Below, one piece after another: positions 55,688-64,000 of a stretch of DNA of 64,000 nucleotides. The position numbers were made by a program, and so were the translations under genes. A model generated the notes under the pieces. That model did not search any database. It was not told where the DNA came from and worked only from the letters and a program-made list of their open reading frames with translations. This DNA is from Gnetum montanum (taxonomy: Eukaryota; Streptophyta; Gnetopsida; Gnetales; Gnetaceae). How positions within the stretch are numbered: position 1 is the stretch's first letter; every line of letters begins with the position of its first letter. The stretch spans positions 174,467 through 238,466 of the forward strand of contig MNCI01016492.1 in NCBI GenBank assembly GCA_015680685.1, given 5' to 3'.

Positions 55688-56417
55688 TGAGGAGCTTTCA
55701 TGGATTTCATAATCCAATATCTTTCAATTTCACAAAATAATAAATTTGAACAAGACAAAATGAAAGCTTTATTCTTGCTCAAATGCAAGATTTATAGCTG
55801 AAAGGAAGCACAAATTCCCAAGGATAGATAAGATATTTAATAAAATTCTCACACACACTCAATTAGAAAAAACACACTCACATATGGACAATGATCAAGG
55901 CACCTTTCAAGACTTTATTTCTCTCTACTCTTCTCTCAACTCATCTCTTTTTTCCTAGAATCTCTTAGCCAAAATAAAGGTCCAAGAGTTCTATTTATAT
56001 CCATCCTCCTTGTCTCTTCATCTTTCATCTTTAAATTCAAAATTTAAATCCTTAAAAATTCATAGGAAATTATCTCATTTCTGTATAAGATGTCATGGTG
56101 GAGAATGAGATGTCTTATCTAAAAGTAGTTAGTTTATAAATGAGACATCTTATAGCTTTAGGAGACATCTTGAAAATAGAGGGGATGTCTTCCAAGAGAC
56201 ATCTTGAGCATGGAGGAGGCATATTACTATTGGAGGAGATGTCTCTCTAGATAGTCAAAAATTTCAAAATGCCTATTTTGAGATTTCTAACCTTCAGACA
56301 TCTCCAAACAAGTCCCCATTGACTCTAAAACTCCCTAAACTCATTAAAATGAGTCCAAAACACTCCAAAACATTTTAGAACTCTAGGGAAAGATTCCATA
56401 ATTGGAGAGATGGTACA
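55688..56417 (-). repeat. Element E 5' LTR
   Basis: 730 bp, plus-strand TGAGGAGCTTTCATGG to GATGGTACA. Contains several GAGATGTCTT / AGACATCTT alternations (56090-56260) that form short inverted repeats. Confidence 0.7.
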
Positions 56418-57307
56418 TTCACCTATTGTATGTTCACATCAAAAATAACGAGTGAGAATTCTTAATCATAATGAAAATGGCTTGGCTTAGCACTATTGAT
56501 GATAAGGTTGGAATTAGGGATCATTCCTTGAAGTGTTTTATGAAAGATGAATGTATAATGATATAGAAGAATAGATTTCCATGCATCAAATATAGTGAAA
56601 CAAGATGTAACTATATACAAAAAAATTGGAGCATTAAATAAAAAACCACTCCAACATGAAGTAAATATATAGAGCAAGTGGGTGTGCAATAATGCTTGTA
56701 TGTAATAGCAACAAAGTAAGAGGATGCCTAGTGGTTGAAAATTGAAGAAGAGTACAAGTCAAATATATATATGTGACTAGTAGAAAGATCATGGTTGCTT
56801 ATGTAGATAAATTTGTTGAAATGGAATGGATCAAGGTTTAACTTATTCTAATAAATCATTAGAAAAAGACATTAATTATGAAAAGTTAAAAATTTGTGAG
56901 GAAATAGTGTTAATGCTCATTAAATGAAAAAAATTTCTAGAATTTCTTGAGTACGTGGAAAATTAATGATTCTCAACATTAACCTCTTAAACGAATAAAA
57001 GCATAATTTATTAGAATTCATCAACAAATGGTCAATAGCTTTTACCTAGTATTATAATGAGATCATCTACATTAATCCATAAATATGGTAATATCACATA
57101 TGCATGCATCTAATAATGAAATAATGATGTCAACCTTAATGTAGATTTGATTCAAAATTGAAGAAATTTTTCAAGTAGAAGATTAAAAAGATTATCAAAT
57201 TAGGATTCATCTAAACCATTAGATGAGCCCACTTATCATTATTTCAAAGAAAGATAGTAACTGTTGGATCTACATCAACCTTAGACTCATAAATATGAAA
57301 AACTTTA
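56418..57307 (+). pseudogene. Element D pol fragment (protease-RT)
   Basis: Matches B from about 28000 to 28870: 'tttccatgcat' near 56576 and 'ggatgcctagtggttga' near 56722 (B 28269), then the RT start near 57190-57290 with 'atctacatcaacctta' (B: 'gcatcgacttta'). Frames are destroyed. The fragment ends where the F-family LTR begins at 57308; no later D sequence is seen. Confidence 0.6.
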
Positions 57308-57907
57308 TGTGACATCCCATTCCTAGATGTTATGGAAAACATCCAATATATCTTATATTAGACATTATGCATAAAAAGAAAATATTCCAAATTTGAAATA
57401 TATGTAACATTCGACATTATGTGTACAAGAAATAATAGAGAAAGTAAAGAAAGAGAAAGAAAGGAATACTTTATTAATATGTAATAGTGTATCTGGATCA
57501 TGCTCTGAGAGCATTTCTTGGGGTGTTCTTGCTTTAGCATCTATCCCTTAGAAGCAATCCAACACTATCACCATGGTTAGACCTACAACTAGCTAAAAGG
57601 AATGGCTAGTCCTCTTCCTATTCCACTTCACTTGGCTCTCATGACTTGCCTATACTGGTTCTATCACTCCATGTGGACATGACCTCTAAGCTTAGGTAAA
57701 AATGCCTTAGGTCAAACCTTTAAAGGTTACCTTAGGAGACATGTTCATTATTACAATGCATCCTTTTGGATCTCAATTACAACACATCCTTTTGGGTCTC
57801 AATTACAACATGCCCTTTTGGGTCTTATTACAATAACAATAATGCTTATTATGAAGTTGCACCATCTTTGTTATGTATTAGTATCATTTGGATATGAAAA
57901 CATTACA
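57308..57907 (-). repeat. LTR of family F, inverted copy
   Basis: 600 bp; read on the minus strand it runs from TGTAATGTTTTCATATCC to GGGATGTCACA and aligns over its whole length with the solo LTR at 51273-51847. Flanks (CTTTA left, ATCTA right) do not match, so it is not a solo LTR like its partner. A polypurine tract next to it marks it as a 3' LTR. Confidence 0.75.
57751..57830. repeat. Three 26-bp tandem repeats in the F LTR
   Basis: Units of TTACAACACATCCTTTTGGG type start at 57751, 57777 and 57803. The solo copy has fewer (about 51360-51405). Confidence 0.8.
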
Positions 57908-57925
57908 ATCTACCCCCTTAGATTT
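57908..57925 (-). other. Polypurine tract of family F element
   Basis: Minus-strand CTAAGGGGGTAGAT directly before TGTAATG, as expected before a 3' LTR. Confidence 0.6.
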
Positions 57926-59122
57926 CATTCATCCTTGAACGAGTCCACATTCACTATCTTTTTCCAACTCCAATGTTTTTGTTATGATTCTTTGCTCCAA
58001 TAATTTTATTTCTTCTTTTGAATTTGAATTTTTTTTGCTTATTCTACAAAAAAAATATATGTGAGAAGAATATATGAGAGTTCAAATATTATTTTATTAA
58101 TACTTACTTCATTTTCTACCAACCACCAATCACAAACCCTAACTAGGATCGCACAAAGTGCAAGTCATATCTAGTTATCCAAGTGGAGATAGGGCAAATA
58201 TTTTATTTCCAACTTCCATTACTTTAAATATTTTACTTATCTAATTAAAATATAAATTAGAAAATGAAGAAAATAATAAGATTTATCAATAAAAGTAAGA
58301 GTGAGATACTTCCTAATCTTGATCAACCTTATGAACTAATGGGAGTAATTGTAATTCTACCATAAATGGTATATGATTGGATGGTCATGTTTAGGATGGA
58401 AAGGCTTGATCTTGATTCTTCTCAACATCTTCTTTAGAAATTAACTAGTAAAAACTTGTTATAAAACAACAAAATAAAATTTCTTACTTGCATTGCTAGG
58501 GCTTCCAGAATTTTCTTATGTCTTCCTTTTCCATTTAATTCTTTCAATTGGTTTTTTCTTTTCTTTTCCTATCACATCCCAAAGCCTTCTTCAAACCACA
58601 ATGAGATGTATCTAGGATCATTGTCGATTTATAGGCAAAAAATGAAAGAAACATGGCTTAAATCTACTTTAAAATGAATAAGAAAGGGGAAAAATATATT
58701 TTTAGAAAAATGTGATAGGACATGGTATTTTAAAAATAATGGTTACATAGAAAATAGTGGGTAAACACCAATGGAAGATGAGGTAGTAGAGGAAAATGCA
58801 TGGTGGTCACAGAAGAGAAGAAAAATATGAAATGCATAACATATGTATGTTATATGCTTTGCATATAACTTATATGATTTTTTCCTTTTCAAAAAGGTGT
58901 TATCCACATTCTTATGCTTTGAATTTTTAAAATATGATTTAATTTTTATTTTCATTTTATTTCCCTTATTTCCAAAATCATTTTGGTAAGTTAATTTCCT
59001 TAATTTTATCTCTTTCCACTCAACCATGTATATCATGCACACTGAGACTTCAAATCAAATTTTGTTTGAACCTATGGGATTCTCATCAAGCACTCTACTA
59101 AATTGTATGCTAGAATATCATC
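57926..59122 (-). other. AT-rich DNA, probably interior of the F element
   Basis: Its position next to the polypurine tract implies it is the 3' interior of a minus-strand F element, but no RNase H, integrase or other domain is readable. A 99-codon minus frame (58743-59042) is Lys-rich with no conserved features. The 5' LTR of F is not in the window. Confidence 0.35.
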
Positions 59123-60090
59123 TGATGAGACGTGATATCGTGTCGTCCCCTGCGATATCGCGTACACGATATCGCAGTCCACAGCCAAATCTATAAATAA
59201 GAGGTGGCACTCCCCTTATTTCCCATCCTGGCTAGAAGTAGCAAAGCTCTGGCAGTTTGATCACTCTAGAGATAGATTAATTTCCCATGTGCCCACAGTA
59301 GGAGTCCTAGAGTGAACGGATCTTTATTCGAGCAACATTGTACCTGAACACAAGTTGTGTATGGCAATAAAGACGAACTTGATTGGATAAACCTTGTAGT
59401 GCATGGATAGGATTTTATTTATTGCTTTCCTAGAATGCGGTACAAGTATGACTTGATTAGAGCTTCTAAGGATGTGTATGGCTAGTCAAGGAATCGGCTG
59501 CGCGTCGCATGCGGGATGAGTACGACTTGATTACGAGCATCGTGACTACTTGGTAACCCAGTGGTGTATTCTAGGATCTACGCTTGGTAATCCTAGTGGT
59601 AGTCCCGGATGTGTATGGTTAGTCAAGGCATTGGCTGCTCATCGCACTTAGGCTAGTTAGGCTCTCTCAACCCTTTCCTCCTAGTTAGGTGCCTCAGTAC
59701 GACCACTTCGAGCACATGCATTACATGTGGTGATCCCAGTAACAATTAGCGTTTGGTAGCCATAGTTGCATAGTTCAGGGCGTGTACGGTGAGTGGGAAC
59801 GGATGCTAACGCTAGTTAATTTAGACTTAGGTCCTTAGTTAGAGTTAGTTAGCTCTCTCAAACCTTCACTCTTTAGCATAGGAGAAAAATTAGAAAAGAC
59901 TATAAAAATCATATACCTCAGACTTACTTAACCATACACCGTGACAACAACAAGTAAGTCTGGGAAGACAATGAATGATTAACCCCAAGTGTTCCATGGG
60001 GCGTTTAGGCATTTAGTCTATGATGTTCGACTGGATCGTGTGTGCTACGCTCATTTCGTATGGTTGAGTGTAGGGGTACCTCGCTCATCA
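59123..60090 (+). repeat. Element G 5' LTR (U3 like element A)
   Basis: 968 bp from TGATGAGACGTGATATCG to CGCTCATCA. The U3 carries GATATCGCGTACACGATATC, one mismatch from the 20-bp palindrome seen in A, and TATAAATA at 59192-59199. It keeps more CpG than the LTRs of A to D, suggesting a younger or less decayed copy. Confidence 0.8.
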
Positions 60091-60109
60091 TTGGCATCAT
60101 TGTCGAGGA
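60091..60109 (+). other. Primer binding site of element G
   Basis: TTGGCATCATTGTCGAGGA, tRNA-Asp type. Confidence 0.7.
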
Positions 60110-60272
60110 CTAAGTGTCTATGCACCAAATAGAACATAAGAGATATCACTCACATCGTTGTGAGCCTTAACAAACCTTTGGGTTAATCAAGATAAAAATT
60201 TATATAACGGTGAAATTAGCACACCAATAAAAATTCCTTCTTCTCATAAGAGCAACTCACCACCTAAGGACC

Positions 60273-60730
60273 ACACACGAGACAATCGGCAACATAAAAC
60301 ACATAACCAAAATCAACCAAGTCCTAAACAATATAAGATGACATATACTCATCCCGATGAGTATATTCCAAACTTTACTTTTATTCTCCATCAAGATGAA
60401 CAACTACGGTGGAGATATTTGCAAGGTACCATTGTGTTACCCCCAGATCGATCAATCTCTCACATGCTTTCCGTGCCTTGGCATAGATTGGCATGCAAGA
60501 ACATTTCGCTGAATACGTTGCAGAAGATTTTGACATGAGGGATTGTTATCCCACTGATGCCCAACGTATGAGAGACTTACGGTAGGAGAGTTAACATACT
60601 TTTCTGAAGGGCAAAGCCCCACACGTCCTTAGCAAAATAGGAGATGAAGAACCCCTTATCACGGGTTCCTTAACAAATGATGTTCCCCCTTCTAACGATG
60701 GTGAGGAGGAAGGTGTTCGCATATTTTAGC
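60273..60730 (+). pseudogene. Element G gag N-terminal remnant
   Basis: A 66-codon frame (60338-60538: MTYTHPDEYIPNFTF...) overlaps a second frame in a different phase (EHFAEYVAEDFDMRDCYPTD, about 60500-60560) that ends with IGDEEPLITGSLTNDVPP (about 60640-60690). The last part resembles LLDDDEPLLATTSLTQ of A gag. So this is gag with a frameshift, cut off before the capsid core near 60740. No 3' part or 3' LTR of G follows. Confidence 0.45.
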
Positions 60731-61396
60731 CATTTTATGGAACAGAGACATGAGATGATTGAGATTTCCAAAATATTTCAATACAAATATTCAAAATGGC
60801 AAGATGTAATCTGAAAAGGTATTGATTCCTATCACTTTTTTTTTAAAAAAAGAAAGAGATGGATTGGAAGAAAAGATGGAATGAATGAAAACAAAAATAG
60901 AATAACTGGTAAATCCTTGGATGCTGGTAAAGAACAAGCACAAGAAGGTGGTAGAAAACAGTGTTTCAAGCTACCAATATTTGTTCAAAAGCATTTGTGC
61001 TCTGCCTCAAATAATTTGGAAAGAATTTCAAAAGAATAACGCTTGAACTTACCAAAGGTTCATGTAAGTTATTATGTGGTGATGAAACATATAATTTTAT
61101 GATTCAATTTTATTTGATTAACGAAAGCCAGTTACGTCAAAAAGTAATGCGAATATTGATGAAAACCAATTCATCAATGAAATAATATTATGGTCACTTT
61201 GCTTTGCCATTGTCTTGGGGTTGTTCCTACCACTTCCACCTCAATCAATTATCTACAACTCAGCGACATCACTCTACCATCGTCATTTTCATTCTGTTGC
61301 TGCTGTGAAAATTACCGATGCATTTCAGATCGAGCTCTGCAAGAAGAGGAAATTCTTGTGAAGTTGCGGAGGATTTTTGGTAGGTTTGAGCCAGCC
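60731..61396 (+). other. 5' flank of the KIC-like gene
   Basis: Unique-looking sequence after the G remnant. An AT-rich CATATAATTTTATG near 61088 is the best TATA candidate, about 300 bp before the ATG. The open frame extends in phase upstream of the chosen start to 61190. Confidence 0.35.
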
Positions 61397-61726
61397 ATGG
61401 AGTTCGAGGATTATTTTCCTATGATGGCAAAGAAATTAGGGGTCGGCGAGTTCATGGCAGAGATGTGCAAGGGCTTCGAGCTTATGGTGGAGCCTATGAC
61501 AAGGCTGATAACGTTGGAGAGCCTACGTAGAAATGCTACGATTCTGGGTTTGGATTCGTTCTCTGACGTCGATCTGCAGGCCATTCTCAGGGAGGGCAAT
61601 TTCGATGGTGACGATGCTCTATCACAGCGTGAGTTCTACATCATGATGATTCGGCTCAGCCCTACTTTCATGAATGCTGCCAATGAATGGTTTCAGTGGG
61701 CACTCGCTCAGGAGCAGCAGCTCTAA
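61397..61726 (+). CDS. KIC: KIC/PBP1-like EF-hand calcium-binding protein
   Basis: 109 residues from ATG 61397 (context GCCATGG) to the stop at 61724-61726, intronless. The order matches the KIC/PBP1 family: EDYFPMMAKKLGVGEF near the start, LCKGF-like MCKGFELM, LITLESLRRNATILGL, then one EF-hand (loop N68-F-D70-G-D72-D-A-L-S-Q-R-E79) and MIRLSPTFM. By family knowledge such proteins sense calcium and bind partners such as the kinesin KCBP (trichome shape) or PINOID. Odd point: the first loop position is Asn instead of Asp, which may weaken calcium binding. An in-frame extension of 69 residues upstream (from 61190) is hydrophobic and Cys-rich and probably 5' UTR, since the family starts near the chosen Met. 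Confidence 0.88.
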   Translation: MEFEDYFPMMAKKLGVGEFMAEMCKGFELMVEPMTRLITLESLRRNATILGLDSFSDVDLQAILREGNFDGDDALSQREFYIMMIRLSPTFMNAANEWFQWALAQEQQL

Positions 61727-62495
61727 AAATTTGGAACTTTGCTTCTTGTATAACGTTCTGGGAACGTCTGAACTGATCATGAATTTCCAGCAGAAGTGAT
61801 TGATGATTTTGTAACGTGATTTGTAAAAATTGTGTAGACACATTTGTGGAGGGAATGAAATTTAGGTTCTTGTTTTTGTTATGCAATTTCAAAAAAAAAA
61901 ATGCAGGAAGCCCTAAGTGAATTTGGGGCAGAACAAAACAAATTCCAAGAAACTAAAACTCGATGTTTAGGACCATATGTTTAGTACATCGTTTTCTTTC
62001 TTCCAAGAAAATCCTTTTCCCTCGCTCTTCAACGACTGAACACCACAACGATGCCGGATGCAGCGGCAGAGCCTTCTCCTATGGTGGCAGTTGGTAATGA
62101 TTTTGGTAGGGCCTTGTTGTGTGGTGGAAGTTCAAACATATGGTTTTGGTTGAAACAACACTTTGGATCTTGGTTAGAGCATGTGTCAGTTCTTACAAGT
62201 CTTGAGCAGAGATAAGAGAAAGGAGAAAACGAATCAGCTGATTACGCCTGCTGTTCTGGAACTGTTGCTGATTATCTGCGCGATTTACCAGGGAAGATGA
62301 AGAAGATTTATTTTTAGCCATTAACTCTATCTCTTTCACTCACATTTACACCAAGGTGTATGTAAAATTATCTTACACTTGTTTATAACTTTACGAAAGC
62401 ATCGGTGGTTAAAATATCTAACAAATTAATCAACATATATACATACATATAGATATAATAACCATTAATGAAGTACCTATAGTGTGAAGCCCTNA
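61727..62495 (+). other. 3' flank of the KIC-like gene
   Basis: Probable 3' UTR at first; a run of A lies at about 61891-61901. The rest up to the LTR at 62496 has one small frame (62051-62215) and otherwise nothing I can support. N at 62494. Confidence 0.35.
62051..62215 (+). other. Small open frame, 54 codons, unrecognised
   Basis: Starts MPDAAAEPSPMVAVGNDFGR and ends at TAA 62213. No signal peptide or motif. Could be a gene fragment (the Ala/Pro start looks gene-like) or chance. Confidence 0.2.
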
Positions 62496-63919
62496 TGTTA
62501 GCATAAATTTCTCCTAATTCTATGTATAACTTCCTAACTCCCTAACTACATAACTTCCTCCTAACTAGATGGGTAAGTTGTAACCTCCTTACTTGGGAGA
62601 AAAGTTAGCTAGGATATTTTGGAATGTAACCACCTTTAAACCCTTTAAAAAGGAGGATATACTTTGAGAAGGAGATACATGACACTTTTGGAGGCAAGAC
62701 ATCACATTTTGGAAGAAGACACTTGATACATCACCCTTTGGAAGGCTACTAGTTAGCACTTGGGCTCTCACTTGGAGACACACACTTGGAATATTTGTAA
62801 AGAAGATTATTTGTAAGATGGCTTGCTAGAGTAAAGATTTCAGCCTCTTTGTCATAGTTCTGTGAGTTATTTTTTTTATTTTTTATTTTTTTTAAATTGT
62901 TTAACTAGTGGATTAGATAGTATCATCCTTGGCAAGTAATTTTGGGATTTTTAGATTGCTCTTACTGTTCTTGTTGCCCAATAGAAATTTCTATTAAAAT
63001 TTTGCCATAGAAGTTCTTGTGTTTAAAAGCCTTAAGAGAATTTTAGTAGTAAATTTTGTTATTGTGAAACGTACAGGAACTGCTATTGGGATTGTTGTAA
63101 GAGAACCTCTGCTTGTAGTCATGCCGTTGAACAATTCAGTAGTCAAGAGGGTTCAGAAAATCTTTGGTATTTTGATGGGACCAGAATAGCTTATTTTTAT
63201 CTTTAAAGTGAATTTTGTGGTATTTCAATCAGAAATTGTCAAGTCTTTCGAAGGTTCTATTGAATGCAATCGTTGACATCTATTATCTAGCCAAAATGGA
63301 GTCTTGTACGTGGTAGTTTACGCAACAATTTTTGGTAGCATAGTAGGATTGTCTTGAAGAAATTGCTTATTTGAGCCTTGGAAGTTTGAACAATTCATAG
63401 ATATTGAATTTGGAATAGCTTTATTATGAAGTGTTTACTCGTGTCATTTTACCTTGTTTAAATATTTAAGGTCCACACAAATCTGCTTTCTTTTTTGTCT
63501 ATTTCCATCGAATTTTGCTCTATTTCTAGTTTTCTTGTGGAACTATCTCTTTCTCTGGGGAAAATTAGGAGTAGATTTGTGGAGTTGTGTTCAAATGTTT
63601 TTGCAAAATTTTATTTGTTACAAGTAGGTATTATAAGGACCATGTAGACTAGGCAATTGAACAAAATAGGAACTCTCAACAACTCACAGTACTTAGCAAA
63701 GTTGGCTGAATCTCTTTAAGATAAGTCATCTATAGTTTACACATAACGCAATCATTTCATTTTTCACAACTGCACACCACAACAGCACACACACATACTC
63801 ACATTAACTACTGAGTTTATTTGGAGGTGTTTGGACCTTGGTGTTACTAGAGACCAGTAGGCACCTAAATCCTATTTGAGGACACTCATTGGCGGTCGTG
63901 TCCCAAATGGTTGTCAACA
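62496..63919 (+). repeat. 5' LTR of another LTR retrotransposon
   Basis: 1,424 bp from TGTTAGCATAAATTTC to TTGTCAACA, a TG...CA structure. It is followed at once by a PBS-like GGATATCAGA. The length and ends suit a Copia-type LTR, but the element's interior is outside the window. The repeated CACTTGG / CTTTTGGA words near 62680-62780 are notable. Left boundary next to an N, so uncertain by a few bases. Confidence 0.6.
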
Positions 63920-64000
63920 GAAGGATATCAGAATCTATGATCAATGATCCATATCCATGGTTTTGATGCTCGTGAACACCAACTGTTCAAAGAGGGAACA
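63920..64000 (+). other. PBS and first bases of that element's interior
   Basis: AAGGATATCAGAATC (63921-63935) resembles the TGGTATCAGAGC site complementary to initiator tRNA-Met used by many Copia and some gypsy elements. The window ends 65 bases later. Confidence 0.6.

Larger units (their letters stand above)
51897..56417 (-). mobile_element. Element E: gag-only LTR element (non-autonomous)
   Basis: Direct repeats at about 51897-52432 and 55688-56417 bound a 3.26-kb interior. On the minus strand the higher-coordinate repeat is the 5' LTR. Just inside it is AGTATCAGAT (55680-55671), like the initiator-tRNA-Met-type PBS (TGGTATCAGA). The interior has a gag-like remnant but no RT, RNase H or integrase. 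It sits inside element D. Ends are approximate and I could not confirm a target duplication. Confidence 0.6.

Noticed and set aside
51273-57907. One large transposon with 580-bp terminal inverted repeats
   Set aside because: The left copy has its own exact 5-bp duplication and element D sequence continues directly after it, so the two copies are separate LTRs.
61891-61901. A-run downstream of the KIC-like gene as proof of a retrocopy
   Set aside because: The run is short, there is no visible flanking duplication, and intronless structure is, as far as I recall, normal for this family.

Overview
This window looks like nuclear DNA from a plant with a large, retrotransposon-swollen genome, most likely a gymnosperm (conifer). 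That is an inference from the dense nest of old, stop-riddled LTR retrotransposons, AT-rich intergenic DNA, isolated single N bases and only two convincing plant genes. No sequence search was possible. Most of the window is LTR retrotransposons of one Ty3/gypsy lineage related to Athila/Tat. Support comes from a tRNA-Asp-type primer binding site just after each 5' LTR, LTRs that open TGATGA and close TCATCA, a CATGGGGGTA-type polypurine tract, and an extra open reading frame (called aORF here) between pol and the 3' LTR.

Layout. 1-1567: LTR-like DNA that truncates element H. 1568-16027: element H (minus strand; gag, spacer, aORF, no pol), split by element A (plus strand, 5257-14076, target duplication CTATG; gag, spacer, aORF, no pol). 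16028-24363: lower-copy DNA with a RING-H2 (ATL-type) gene on the minus strand (18455-18910) lying between two related elements with terminal inverted repeats (17170-18149 and 22131-23377), plus several tandem repeats. 24364-48250: element C (minus strand, gag-pol-aORF), whose 3' LTR is split by the full-length element B (plus strand, 24805-37539, target duplication ACTAT; gag-pol-aORF). 48251-57307: remnant element D (plus strand), interrupted by a solo LTR (51273-51847, target duplication TAGGT) and by a small gag-only element E on the minus strand (about 51897-56417). 57308-59122: LTR and flank of a second copy of the solo-LTR family, opposite orientation. 59123-60740: LTR and gag start of element G, whose U3 is like that of A. 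61397-61726: a KIC/PBP1-like EF-hand gene. 62496-64000: 5' LTR, PBS and start of another LTR element.

The most interesting signal concerns the aORF. In A, B, C and H alike, the stretch just before the aORF carries repeats matching the U3 of that same element's LTR (the motif differs from element to element), then a TATA box, then about 430-560 bp of leader ending in an AG-type splice acceptor directly against the aORF ATG. This reads as a second, internal promoter, copied from or kept in step with the LTR promoter, driving a separate spliced aORF mRNA. A and H keep gag, this promoter and the aORF but lack pol in the same arrangement, so they look like an established non-autonomous family. All elements are decayed. 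In A gag, A aORF and B pol, decay is almost purely by substitution (many stop codons, frame kept), as expected from methylation-driven C-to-T change.

The two plant genes are unrelated to each other: a predicted membrane-anchored E3 ubiquitin ligase and a predicted small calcium sensor. Both lack introns in the coding region.
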